Of a stretch of 64,000 bases of DNA, positions 50,921 to 60,200 are shown piece by piece. The number at the start of each line of letters is the position of its first letter. The stretch's first letter is position 1. This DNA comes from Lachnospiraceae bacterium (GTDB taxonomy: Bacteria; Bacillota_A; Clostridia; Lachnospirales; Lachnospiraceae), in assembly GCA_009774465.1 (NCBI GenBank), contig VSNT01000002.1:15618-79617 (forward strand). Direction: 5' to 3'. The notes under the pieces are model-generated. The model was not told the origin of the DNA, searched no databases, and was given only the letters and a program-made list of their open reading frames with translations. Made by a program: the position numbers and the translations under genes.

Positions 50921-51361
50921 CTATCTGTCTATCCACTGGATAAATGCGGTTTTATCAGAACTGTTATACCCTGCATTTCGATAGAAATTCAACGTACTTT
51001 CTTCTCTTGAACCTGTCAGCAGCATCATTTTATAGCAGCTATTCTCCTCGGCAATCTGCTTCGCATAGTTTAAGCAGGCAGTTGCATATCCCTTTTTCCG
51101 ATAGTCCCTGTGCGTTACCACATTCTCCACAAATGCATATGGGCGCACATTTCTTGTAAGATTGGGAATTATCACGCACACACAGGATGCCGCAATTTTA
51201 CCATCCACCTCACAAACAATCAGATGGTGATTTGCGTCATCTAAAATTTGTTTCCAGGTACTTCTTAACTGGTCTGAATCCTCCGGAATGTTTGTCTCAT
51301 GAAGATATAAATATAACTGCAATATTTCATCCAAATCATTTTTATTTGCTTCTCTGATCAT
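50921..51361 (-). CDS. GNAT family N-acetyltransferase
   Basis: 146 aa. Motifs: IREANKNDLDEILQLYLYLH, the acetyl-CoA loop VTHRDYRKKGYATACLNYAK, and a C-terminal FYRNAGYNSS. A compact single-domain GNAT, acceptor unknown. It ends 27 bp before the S66 remnant. Confidence 0.88.
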   Translation of the reverse strand: MIREANKNDLDEILQLYLYLHETNIPEDSDQLRSTWKQILDDANHHLIVCEVDGKIAASCVCVIIPNLTRNVRPYAFVENVVTHRDYRKKGYATACLNYAKQIAEENSCYKMMLLTGSREESTLNFYRNAGYNSSDKTAFIQWIDR

Positions 51362-51428
51362 GACATCTCCCCCAATCTACTGCCTTTCTCCTTTTCAGAA
51401 AAGTGTTCCCGGCACATAAAATTTGAAA

Positions 51429-51881
51429 TCACCTGTGGATATACATTCTTGTCATATCCGGCTCATCATCTCCCTGAACCATGCACAAAAATTCCCATCC
51501 ATATCTTTCATAAAAGCTCGTATGATCAGTAACCAGATAAACTGGTGTTATATCTTTGCCCCTTAAGTCTTCCACCACCATATCAAGCAAGTGCCCTGCA
51601 ATTCCTTTACAACGATATTCTTTTTCTGTATATACTGCACAAACGTTAGGCGTAAGGTCTTTTCTATCATGGAAATCATTTTCAATGACTCCCAGTCCTC
51701 CTGTGATTTTGTTTCCATTCAGGCAAAGATACCACCCCAGCTCCGTTTCGCCACTCAGATAAGCTTCCATACACTCAAGATAGGCTTCCTGCGGCACTCC
51801 CCATTTACTATGGAACCATTCGGCTGCTTCAATCTTTAACTGTGGCTTGTCCCTTAAATTGATATATATGTATTCGCTCAT
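51429..51881 (-). CDS. GNAT family N-acetyltransferase
   Basis: 150 aa from the ATG at 51881, with GGAGGAAAAA directly upstream; an ATG four codons earlier overlaps that site. Motifs: GLGVIENDFHDR, VYTEKEYRCKGIAGHLLDMV and FYERYGWEFLCMV. This subgroup is common in gut clostridia; substrate unknown. Confidence 0.88.
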   Translation of the reverse strand: MSEYIYINLRDKPQLKIEAAEWFHSKWGVPQEAYLECMEAYLSGETELGWYLCLNGNKITGGLGVIENDFHDRKDLTPNVCAVYTEKEYRCKGIAGHLLDMVVEDLRGKDITPVYLVTDHTSFYERYGWEFLCMVQGDDEPDMTRMYIHR

Positions 51882-52055
51882 TTTTTCCTCCATCTAAGCA
51901 TGGTCTGCATACGTGGATTCCTTGATTTTGAATTTCCTCCCCTTTATCCCTTTATACAGTTTCACACAAGTTTACTCTTGCTCCGATTGCTCATAAGGGC
52001 AGGAAAATCTCATAACAAGATATAACAAAGTGTGGCAATCGGGAAACTGTGACAT

Positions 52056-52298
52056 ATGTGCGAATATATTATACTGGAGGATTTCAAGATAGACAAGTAC
52101 ATTTATGATGCGAACAACGGACTTTGGTATGAACTGCAAGATGATTACTATATTCCGTGCCTTACCAGCCGAAGAAATCATTTACAGTGTCTTTGTCCAA
52201 AATTCAAGCGTGTATTTACTACATTCTGCGACTTGTCTTTTCAGCTTGTAATATCTATACTCCGTAGACTACTATGCCCATACAAGCTGATAATATGA
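52056..52298 (+). pseudogene. TnpV-like transposon protein, truncated remnant
   Basis: The frame encodes IDKYIYDANNGLWYELQ, then DYYIPCLT, the N-terminal signature of TnpV proteins carried by clostridial conjugative transposons. After 52166 the sequence no longer fits the family, and the expected helical C-terminus is missing. It flanks one side of the chromate-transporter fragment. The 373-bp stretch between the GNAT gene and chrA holds nothing else recognised. Confidence 0.55.
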
Positions 52299-52797
52299 TA
52301 AGCAAGATGGGAGATATTTTCTTTTTCAATACAGATTTGCTTCCAAACATAATTACTGCTAATACGATGGTAAGAATGCCGGCACGAGTATCTACTATGG
52401 CATGATTAACCGTCATAAACACACCTGTCGCAAAAATGATGCCAATAATACAAGGCTTTAACCCACGAAGGATAGCCTGAACATAGCTGTTCTTCATTGC
52501 GTTTTTTAAAAGAGCCATTACCAACAAAATAATAACAAACGAGGGAAGAACAACCGCAACTGTGGCGATAATAGCTCCTAACAGACCGCCTTGACTGCTG
52601 CCAACATAAGTTGCCAGATTTATCATGATAGGGCCGGGTGTGCTTTCGCTGACGGCGATCATATAGGTCAACGACTCATCCGTCATCCAGCCATAGGACA
52701 AAACCACATCACGGATTAGGGGAATAGAACCATAAGCACCGCCAAATGCAAAGCAGCCTACTCGCAGAAAGCCTAAAAACAAATCCAGATACATCAT
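52255..52797 (-). CDS. chrA: Chromate transporter family protein, half-size subunit 2
   Basis: 180 aa with five to six helices. Family motifs: FLRVGCFAFGGAYGSIPLI, ESTPGPIMINLATYVG and the PSFVIILLVM helix. Short-chain CHR proteins act as pairs of unequal halves, exchanging or exporting chromate or related oxyanions. The other half is directly upstream with 4-base overlap. Physiological substrate in gut bacteria is uncertain. Confidence 0.9.
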   Translation of the reverse strand: MMYLDLFLGFLRVGCFAFGGAYGSIPLIRDVVLSYGWMTDESLTYMIAVSESTPGPIMINLATYVGSSQGGLLGAIIATVAVVLPSFVIILLVMALLKNAMKNSYVQAILRGLKPCIIGIIFATGVFMTVNHAIVDTRAGILTIVLAVIMFGSKSVLKKKISPILLIILSACMGIVVYGV

Positions 52798-53372
52798 TTC
52801 TCGACACCGCCTTTCTGCTCCGGCGTACCCTTAACGCAAAAGATTACAAGACTGAAAACAGCAGCCACAAGCATAAGTGCAATAGATGAGAAGTTCCAAG
52901 CAAAAATGTTGATAAGCAACATAGCTATAAAGGAGCATATCATAATCACCTTCGCCAAAACTCTCTTGGGCATCTTCCCAATCATTGTGATTGCCGCATC
53001 CAACACTAAAATGCCAACTGCGACTTTAATACCTTTGAATGCATTGGCAATCAGAGTAATCCCTAAAAAGTTATCTAAAAACATTGAGATGGCATAAATA
53101 ATTACAAAAGATGGAAATACCATTCCTAAAGTGGCAATCAATGATCCGATAAGACCGGCTTGCTTGAAGCCTACAAAGGTGGCACAGTTAATAGCAATAG
53201 GACCGGGCGTGGACTCGGCAATAACGGTCACATTCATCATTTCATCATGAGTAATCCACTTCTTTTTTTCAACACAGTTGTTCTCTATCAACGAAATCAT
53301 GGCGTACCCGCCGCCAAAGGTAAATAAACCAATCTTAACAAAAGTAAGAAAAAGCTCAAATAAAATATTCAT
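52794..53372 (-). CDS. chrA: Chromate transporter family protein, half-size subunit 1
   Basis: 192 aa with five to six helices. Motifs: FVKIGLFTFGGGYAMISLIE, ESTPGPIAINCATFVG and PSFVIIYAISM. Pairs with the protein at 52255-52797. It overlaps the upstream ArsR-type frame by 4 bases, so regulator and transporter form one operon. Confidence 0.92.
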   Translation of the reverse strand: MNILFELFLTFVKIGLFTFGGGYAMISLIENNCVEKKKWITHDEMMNVTVIAESTPGPIAINCATFVGFKQAGLIGSLIATLGMVFPSFVIIYAISMFLDNFLGITLIANAFKGIKVAVGILVLDAAITMIGKMPKRVLAKVIMICSFIAMLLINIFAWNFSSIALMLVAAVFSLVIFCVKGTPEQKGGVEK

Positions 53373-53694
53373 TCCTGTTCCCTCTCTCTATATTCACATT
53401 GGCAAACGTCCATATTACGGTCAAGATCTATGGATTTTCGTTGCATTGCTTTGAACAGTTCCAAAAGATCGTCCAGCGCTTCCTGTTTCGGCAGATAGTG
53501 GGTATGGTATCCATACTTCTCTCCATAAATCATATCCGCTTCGCGCATGATTTTCAAATGCTGTGATATAGCAGACTCTGTAATTCCCAATTTGGGGATA
53601 AAGAGCAAGCACAATGCTTCCGTTCTAACAGGCAGGAAAAAATTTTGAAACGCATTGGTTCACCTAACGCTTTCAGAACAGCAATTGTATTCAT
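53369..53694 (-). pseudogene. ArsR-type regulator of the chromate transporter pair, frameshifted
   Basis: From the ATG at 53694 (GAGG 8 bases upstream) the frame gives MNTIAVLKALGEPMRFKIFS, a normal ArsR start, then HCACSLSP, after which it leaves the family. The next frame continues KLGITESAISQHLKIMREAD and the rest of the winged helix to 53369. One extra C in the CCCC run at 53594-53597 would restore a ~108-aa protein. Either a one-base deletion, an assembly error, or slippage. Confidence 0.8.
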
Positions 53695-53712
53695 TATAGC
53701 ACCTCGCTTAAT

Positions 53713-53762
53713 TTAGCAGATACTTAATTATAATCCATGATTTTAATTAAGCAAATGCTTAA
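53713..53762 (-). promoter_or_regulatory. Promoter with two ArsR-type operators
   Basis: Reverse strand TTGCTT (53749-53754), a 16-bp spacer and TATAAT (53727-53732). The palindrome TTAAGCA-N2-TGCTTAA (53747-53762) covers the -35 box, and a weaker copy (53713-53727) lies just past the -10 box. Typical for ArsR/SmtB autoregulation. Confidence 0.72.
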
Positions 53763-53870
53763 TCAAATCCTTGCTTGTAAAACCGAACTGATTAAGACTA
53801 CAAAGTGAAGGCTCCCTCTTTTCACTATGTAAACACTGCCGGAAAACCAGCAGTGTAGTAGTTGTCGAAG

Positions 53871-54040
53871 CTATTTGTCTCTGTCAAAGGATTTCTTTCT
53901 ATGTGGCTGTTCTCTGCCCTGCTCCTGCAACTGCCTGAGCCTGTTTCTGACGCTCTCCCTTTCAGGTGGTTTGGGAGGTTATGTGTTCCGCAAGGCTGCT
54001 GGATAAGGTAGTCGGCGGGGAATAAAAAATTGCCCTTGTT
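53871..54040 (-). mobile_element. Remnant of a conjugative-element gene
   Basis: The reverse frame reads PRRLPYPAALRN, a TAA, then PPKPPERESVRNRLRQLQ, EQGREQPHRKKSFDRDK and a stop. Such Pro/Arg/Gln-rich tails are typical of accessory proteins of clostridial integrative elements. The internal stop shows decay. A hairpin (ACACTGC/GCAGTGT, 53834-53856) follows. The 460-bp stretch 53695-54156 contains only this, the promoter above and repeats of AAGGGCAA/CAAGGGCA type. Confidence 0.45.
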
Positions 54041-54156
54041 TCGGCTCGTAAGGGCAAAAACAAGGGCAGATACATAAGGGTTGAACGTTAGACAAGCGGA
54101 ATCCCTTGAAAACATGGGGTTTTCAGGGGATTTGAAAGATAAACCGGAATTTGTTG

Positions 54157-54831
54157 TTACAGATAATTAAATAGTTCGTTAATATGCTTAATATGATAAT
54201 CTGCATATTTGACAATGGATTTTCTCTGTTCAGTATTTTTCTTTTCAAGCATTTCAGAAAAGACGGTTCCCATTCCTGCTGTCTTCGCACCACATAATTC
54301 ATTTGAGCCACCATCTCCAACAAACAGACATTGCTCTGGGGATACATTCAAATGCTGCATTGCTAACTCATAAATTTGCCTGTCAGGTTTTAATAATCCT
54401 ACATTGCACGAAAAGATAGAATCATCAAAATACCTAAATAATGGTGATTGGTTCCAATACTTACAATCAATGCAATCTGCATTACTGATTAGCCCCAATC
54501 TAATATCTTTTAATTTCAATTTTTGTAAAGTATCTAATACTTCTTTCGATATCATTTTTAGAGCATTTTTCATTCTCTGCTCACGTGCAGATAAAACTTG
54601 CTCTTTTTGAACAACGCTAACTTCAAAAGGCATAAGGGATATTATTTTATCTATAATTTCTATTTCAGTTTTTACGAAACCCAAAGCTCTTTCATGATAC
54701 AGTATATCGTTCTCTGCGTATTGCTCCCACTCGCTGACAGACAAGTTTAATATATCATATTCGTTGTTTGTCTTTTCATATGCTGGAACTATCAAAGTGA
54801 AAAATAAATCAAAATATATCGCCTTTATCAT
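54157..54831 (-). CDS. HAD family hydrolase
   Basis: 224 aa from the ATG at 54831 (AGGGGAAGA upstream). The fold follows the HAD order: motif I AIYFDLFFTLIVP, motif II LGLISNADC, Lys in LLKPDRQIYELA, and motif IV LFVGDGGSNELCGA. Motif I has Phe where most phosphatases have the second Asp, as in haloacid-dehalogenase-type members, so phosphatase activity is uncertain. Confidence 0.87.
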   Translation of the reverse strand: MIKAIYFDLFFTLIVPAYEKTNNEYDILNLSVSEWEQYAENDILYHERALGFVKTEIEIIDKIISLMPFEVSVVQKEQVLSAREQRMKNALKMISKEVLDTLQKLKLKDIRLGLISNADCIDCKYWNQSPLFRYFDDSIFSCNVGLLKPDRQIYELAMQHLNVSPEQCLFVGDGGSNELCGAKTAGMGTVFSEMLEKKNTEQRKSIVKYADYHIKHINELFNYL

Positions 54832-54909
54832 TTCTTCCCCTATAACTTCCAAATGATTTTATCAGTTATTTCTCGACGGGTACACAATTCCGAAAAGGGA
54901 GTAAAGAAA

Positions 54910-55434
54910 TTAAACAGATTCCTTTATCTTTTGGTGTAAAAAATTTGTGTTCTCCTCAATGGACTTTGTTCCATCAACTCTTATAATCGGGCAGCTTAAA
55001 GACTTTGCCCATTCTTCAACAATACTTTCCTCCCTGTTCCTAACAAGATTAAAAAATTTTTCTTCCTTTTCAAACAAATCTCCGCCTGGCAGCACTCTAT
55101 TACCAAACCTTTGAAAAGAACGTTTTTTAACCCGCTGCATCCGAATATCCTTCGAAGCATTAATCATTATAACACACTGAAAAAAAGAAGAAATTTCTTC
55201 TCCATAATCGCCTTTAACAGAGGCAAGAATAAAGTTTTTATGTCGTTTTATTTCACTAAGCAAAAGTTTTTCAACTTCTTCACGGGTACGCGAAAAAGCA
55301 TACACGTAATCAGTGTCTGCCTCAGGAAAATACAAATTTTCAATATCAATAAAATGAAAGTGCAATTTTTCCGCAAGAGCTTTTCCAAGCGCACTCTTGC
55401 CAGCGCCATTTAAACCGCATATTATGATTCCCAT
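54910..55434 (-). CDS. P-loop kinase-like protein (shikimate/adenylate-kinase-like)
   Basis: 174 aa. Walker A IICGLNGAGKSALGKALAEKL at the very start, then FHFIDIENLYFP, as in small-molecule kinases of the shikimate/gluconate kinase type. A lid-like basic segment follows (RMQRVKKRSFQRFG). Substrate unknown. Stands alone, 79 bp from the HAD gene in the same direction. Confidence 0.8.
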   Translation of the reverse strand: MGIIICGLNGAGKSALGKALAEKLHFHFIDIENLYFPEADTDYVYAFSRTREEVEKLLLSEIKRHKNFILASVKGDYGEEISSFFQCVIMINASKDIRMQRVKKRSFQRFGNRVLPGGDLFEKEEKFFNLVRNREESIVEEWAKSLSCPIIRVDGTKSIEENTNFLHQKIKESV

Positions 55435-55523
55435 ATGGCTCCTTTAAGTAGATTTATATGTTTACAATCGCCTTCCATAAGAACCAAATTAATAATATTT
55501 TCTATTGTATATATTACCATCCA

Positions 55524-55733
55524 TTACATCATTTCCTCTATCAATTCCAAAGCTCTTTTATACAATGGATCTAACTCACATCCACAGCTTCCACATTCTT
55601 TGTCTGCCTGTCTGATTGCTGATATTAAAGCTTCCTTATCCACTTTTCCATCCAGCCATTGCTGCGCAGGAATGGCTATTAAATCCCAACCAGATGCTGC
55701 AAATTTTTCCATGATAAATTTTAATTCTTCCAT
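55524..55733 (-). CDS. Small conserved hypothetical protein
   Basis: 69 aa. AAAGGGA lies 7 bases before the ATG. The sequence has FAASGWDLIAIPAQQWLDGK and a Cys-rich KECGSCGCELDPLY that could bind metal. Similar short proteins occur in related genomes, but the function is not known to me. Confidence 0.6.
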   Translation of the reverse strand: MEELKFIMEKFAASGWDLIAIPAQQWLDGKVDKEALISAIRQADKECGSCGCELDPLYKRALELIEEMM

Positions 55734-55916
55734 AATGAGTCCCTTTCATAATAGCACTTCTAAGTTTACAGATTTATATAAAGCAATTATATCATTTCCA
55801 TTTCTCGTTTGCCATTCATTATTAAGGAAAAAAGCTCTTAATCTTTGCTTGCTGCACAATCCGAAATAATCTAAAATAGAAGGAGCTGCACAAAATAGAA
55901 ATTTATGAGGTCATCC

Positions 55917-56390
55917 ATGAACTATACGATACGTGAAATAGAAAAACAGGAATATCCATTACTGGATAATTTTTTATATGAGGCTATTTTTATCCCGGAA
56001 GGCATTGAGGCTCCGCCTAAAACCATTATCACATCTCCCGAATTACAGGTTTATGTTGAGCATTTTGGAGAATTAAAAGACGACAGGGGATTAGTTGCAG
56101 AGGTTGATGGTAAAATTATAGGGGCTGTTTGGGCTCGCATTATGAATGACTATGGCCACATAGATGATGAAACGCCTTCCCTGGCAATCTCTTTATATAA
56201 AGAATATCGGGGCCTGGGCATTGGAACAGCCATGATGAAGGAAATCCTTGTCTTACTTAAAAAACATGGATATAAATGTGTTTCTTTTTCTGTTCAAAAA
56301 TCCAATTATGCGGCGAAAATGTATTCAAAAATCGGGTTTCAAATTGTACGGGAAACGGAGGAAGAGTATATTATGGTATACTATCTGTAA
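55917..56390 (+). CDS. GNAT family N-acetyltransferase
   Basis: 157 aa from the ATG at 55917 (GAGG 7 bases upstream). Motifs: IREIEKQEYPLLDNFLYEAI, SLYKEYRGLGIGTAMMKEIL and AAKMYSKIGFQIVRETEEEY, typical of rimI-like GNATs. Acceptor unknown. The fourth GNAT within 34 kb on either strand. Confidence 0.9.
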   Translation: MNYTIREIEKQEYPLLDNFLYEAIFIPEGIEAPPKTIITSPELQVYVEHFGELKDDRGLVAEVDGKIIGAVWARIMNDYGHIDDETPSLAISLYKEYRGLGIGTAMMKEILVLLKKHGYKCVSFSVQKSNYAAKMYSKIGFQIVRETEEEYIMVYYL

Positions 56391-56412
56391 TATCCAAAAG
56401 TACTCTTTCTCT

Positions 56413-57030
56413 CTATTCCGACCAGTTCATCTGTTCATTAGAAATACCTAATTTCCTGCATTCACTGCATACATATTCTTTTTCAGCCTGATTACCTATT
56501 TGATATTTTAAAATCTTATCTTTAAATACAATATATTTTTCATTATCTGCCTTAAAGTCAACAAACCAATTCTCACCTGTATCAGGATTAGCCAGCATGA
56601 CTTTTGAAATTTTCTCTGGAAAATCTTTTTTATTGCTTGAAAAAAACAATACAGTCCAATATTTCGGTTTCCCACCGGCATTCCACAATTCAATTTTATG
56701 AACATTAAGGCAATCGATAATACTGTCATCTGCCACGCTTTCTTTAATTAGTACCCCTTCGTACAATTCTTGTTTCTTTTTTTGAATTGAATTGCTGCCG
56801 CAGCTATAAACATCTTTTACCTCGTTTAATGTCAACTCATCCTTTAACAAAATATCCATAGATACCTGAAAAACTTCTCCAAGTATCAACAGCTTTTCTG
56901 TCTCTGGTAATGCAATATCAGCTTCCCATTTCGATATGGATTGCCTGCTGACATTGCATGTTGATGCAAGTTCTTCCTGCGTCATTCCACTTGCTTTTCT
57001 TAATTGTATGATTTTTTCTGATAATTTCAT
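56413..57030 (-). CDS. XRE family regulator with C-terminal sensor region
   Basis: 205 aa. The helix-turn-helix (~1-60) reads IIQLRKASGMTQEELASTCN and RQSISKWEADIALPETEKLL. The C-terminal ~130 residues form a beta-rich domain with WTVLFFSSNKKDFPEKISK and a late CSEC pair. AGGAGG precedes the ATG. Sensor ligand and targets unknown. Confidence 0.87.
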   Translation of the reverse strand: MKLSEKIIQLRKASGMTQEELASTCNVSRQSISKWEADIALPETEKLLILGEVFQVSMDILLKDELTLNEVKDVYSCGSNSIQKKKQELYEGVLIKESVADDSIIDCLNVHKIELWNAGGKPKYWTVLFFSSNKKDFPEKISKVMLANPDTGENWFVDFKADNEKYIVFKDKILKYQIGNQAEKEYVCSECRKLGISNEQMNWSE

Positions 57031-57168
57031 TGCCGCGCCTCCTTTAATTAATTGGTATTATACAAAATAATAATACCGTCATCCACCAACCTTAAAGTTC
57101 TTTTTGGCAGCCTCCAGTTGCAAATATATCAGTTTTTGAGGACTCTGGCAGCGGTAGATATAACAAAT

Positions 57169-57230
57169 CGGTTCAATCGGTTCAATATTTTTGAATCAAT
57201 TTGAACCAATTATGACACGATTGACACGAT
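57169..57230. repeat. Short repeat cluster upstream of the XRE gene
   Basis: CGGTTCAAT occurs twice in tandem (57169-57186), then GGTTCAA and TTGAACC form an inverted repeat (57179-57207), and TGACACGAT occurs twice in perfect tandem (57213-57230). The gap 57031-57258 holds no gene; these may be regulator sites. Confidence 0.6.
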
Positions 57231-57258
57231 AAAAGACATAATAAGAGTACTATAGAGA

Positions 57259-60200
57259 CTATCCATTCCTCTCATCCTTTTTCTTAAGCAATTGAGAAGT
57301 ATCCAGTGTCTGCGCTGATGCTTTTGTCTTCTTTGCTGTTTTCTTTGGCGCCCTGACTTCTTTACTCTTTTTCTTCAAGTCCTCCTCAGAACTGTCTTTC
57401 GCCTTTATCTCCTGCTCTGCCCCGGTTATCTTTTCGCCCGGCATATCAGAAAGCACGCTTTCTGTGTTCTCTTTTTTCCTTCCGCTCTTTTTATTCGGCA
57501 GCTTTGGTACAAACTGGAACCGCCGCATTGCAACATCCGCCACAAACAGGCAGATGGAAAGTAACAACAGCCAGTTTGTCAATAAGAAGCTTTCTTTGGC
57601 TTTTGTGGAAATCCGGTTCCAGATGAAATCCTGCTCTGTAATTCTCCTGCCATATTGATTCACAAAATTCAAATAAGAATCTGTGCTTACGTCAAATTTA
57701 TATTCATCTGAAAACTGCACTGCTGCGGCAGTAGGCAGATAGCTTTGAATTTCCCCGTTTTCACTGCGGCGTACATTAAAATGATACAGCCCTGTCTGCG
57801 GAGTGGAAAACTCTCCTGTATACTTGCCCGGCGCTGTTGCATGAAGCTTTGCTTCCGTAGCATCCCCCTTGGGATCAATGATTGTCACCAGAATTTCCGT
57901 ACTGCTTTCATAATCTTTGGCATAATATGTTACTTCTGTCCATTCTCCTGCTGTCACCACATCTACGCTGTCTTCACCCATCCCTGCATTTCCGGTGGAA
58001 TAATCCACAATTCGTTTCCACATCTGGACATAGTCGTCCTTTCCGGAAAAAGCGCCGCTCCACTTGCCGGTAACATCACTGTTCCAGGCAACCGTCCTAC
58101 CCAGCCCATACTGCCATACCGTAAGAATGGGATTATCTTTATCTCCGGACAAAATAACAGGAGTAGCGGCCATCTTGGGCGTAGCGGCAATATACCCATA
58201 GAGCACAGGCCAGCCCTCTGCAAAAAGATTGCTGGTCAACTCATGCCCCTTTTGTACCTTCAGCGAAAATATCCCATTTTGAATGTAACTGTCACTTCCC
58301 AAAAAGACCTCCTTTGCAAAGATCTTTGGTATATCGCTTCCCAGGTCAGAATAGTAGTACCTTCCATCGCAACTGTCGGCTAACTGCTCAAGAAGCTGTG
58401 TATCTGAAAAACTCCCGATTGCTACGGTAGATAAAGTGATTCCTTCCGCTGTATAGGCGCTAATCACATCCTGAAAATTGTTTGTCTCGCCCATGCCATC
58501 TGTTAAAAGCACCACATGCCTGATGGAGGCATCACTTTCAGAAAGCACCTCACAGGCCTCCAAAAGCGCAGGCTTAATGGTCGTTCCACCGCCTTCGTCT
58601 ATTCCCTTAATCTGCTCTTTGATGGTGCTTTTATCATCCGCCTCTCTAAGCTCTACCTGCCAGTGGTACTGGGTATCAAAAGTCAAAATCCCCACATAAT
58701 CCGAATCCCTCAGATTATCCACTGCCACCATTGCAGATCTGATGGCAATATCCAGATTGGTGGCGCCGGTTTCCCCCATTTCATCAATCATACTTCCCGA
58801 GCGGTCAATGACCATAACCATAGCCATAGAAGGCGTTTCATTGATACTCCGAAGCTGCATGTCCACCGGAAGTACCGTTTCAAGCACTGTGTCACGATAT
58901 CCTCCCAGGGCAAAGCTTTCCTCACCGCCACAGCAAATCAACCCGCATCCATAGTCTTTCACGTAAGTTTCCAGATTCTCCAGAAAACCCACAGGCAGAT
59001 CATCCATATAAACATCCGCCAGAATAACAGACTTATAAGATAACATGTCATTGATGTTATCCGGCGTATTCAATGTGGATACCACACTATAATCGCATCC
59101 GGCAGCATTCAGCACAGCCGCAAATTCCGAAACATTCGTTTTCTTTCCGGAAACAAGCAAGATTCTGGGTGGTGATTCTACCACCGAATAGGCGCTGAAA
59201 GTATCATTCTCCGGACAGGTATCCCCCTTTGCCTGCACCTGTACCCTTAAGTTTTCCATAGCGCCGCTGCCTGCATCTGCATCCACCTGCCCGCTGAACA
59301 CAAACCGATTGCTTCCTTCATTTAAATGCACACTGTTTGAAGCTGTCTTTGTGCTTCCGTTATAAAGAGCTATAACCGCATCTGTATCATAATTGCTTTC
59401 CACCAGCACCGTAACAGAATACTTATCCCCGGGATGAAGATAAGAGGGAAGGGTTACATTGTCAATATAAGCATCCGGCTCCTCCTCATCCTCATAGAGC
59501 AAGGTCAAAAATTCCGCCTGACTTGCCAAAAGAGCCTGTCCCATATGAGAAATATCCCCTCTGGTTTCCTTTCCATCTGTAAGCAGCACCAGCCTGCCGC
59601 TGCAGTCTGTGGGTATCAGCGTAAGGGCTTTGGATATGGCCTCCTCAAAATTAGTTGCTGTCTTTTCCGGCAGCGTAAGCAGCCCTCCATAATAGTCTTC
59701 TCCGGTAAGAAACTGCTCCACCAGTGCATTATTTCCAAAAGTTACAATGCCATAGGCATTGCCTGAAGGCATTTTTGCTATTGATTCCTGCAGATATTTT
59801 TCAGATTCTTTTAAGTGCTCTTCATTACTATCAGATAAATCCACCACAAAAATTGTGGCCATCCGGCTGCTCCCCAAATGTACCTGTATGCCAAAAAGCG
59901 CCAGAATCACACATAAAAATACTAGGCCTCTCACAATCAGATAAAACTTTCCCCGATAACGCATCTGACACACATAAAGAATCCATTCTATAATTAAAAA
60001 TACCAGCGCCAGTACCAAAAAGACGTTCCTTACCGTCCGCTTCACCTTCTGCAGTTTTATCCCTTCCACACTGCCAATGCTGTCGGCTGTTTTTCTTCCA
60101 TCTGATTCTGTATTGGTTTGAAAACGCACCACATAGGCTTCCTGATGCTCTTCATTTCCTATCTTATATATCCCTGCTTCCTTAGGCTGTCTGTCAAAGG

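Noticed and set aside
51972..52181. 69-codon reverse frame opposite the TnpV-like remnant
   Set aside because: Shadow frame without ribosome site or family signal.
53825..54115. 96-codon reverse frame in the mobile-element remnant
   Set aside because: No ribosome site and no domain; another frame shows the decayed element protein tail more plausibly.
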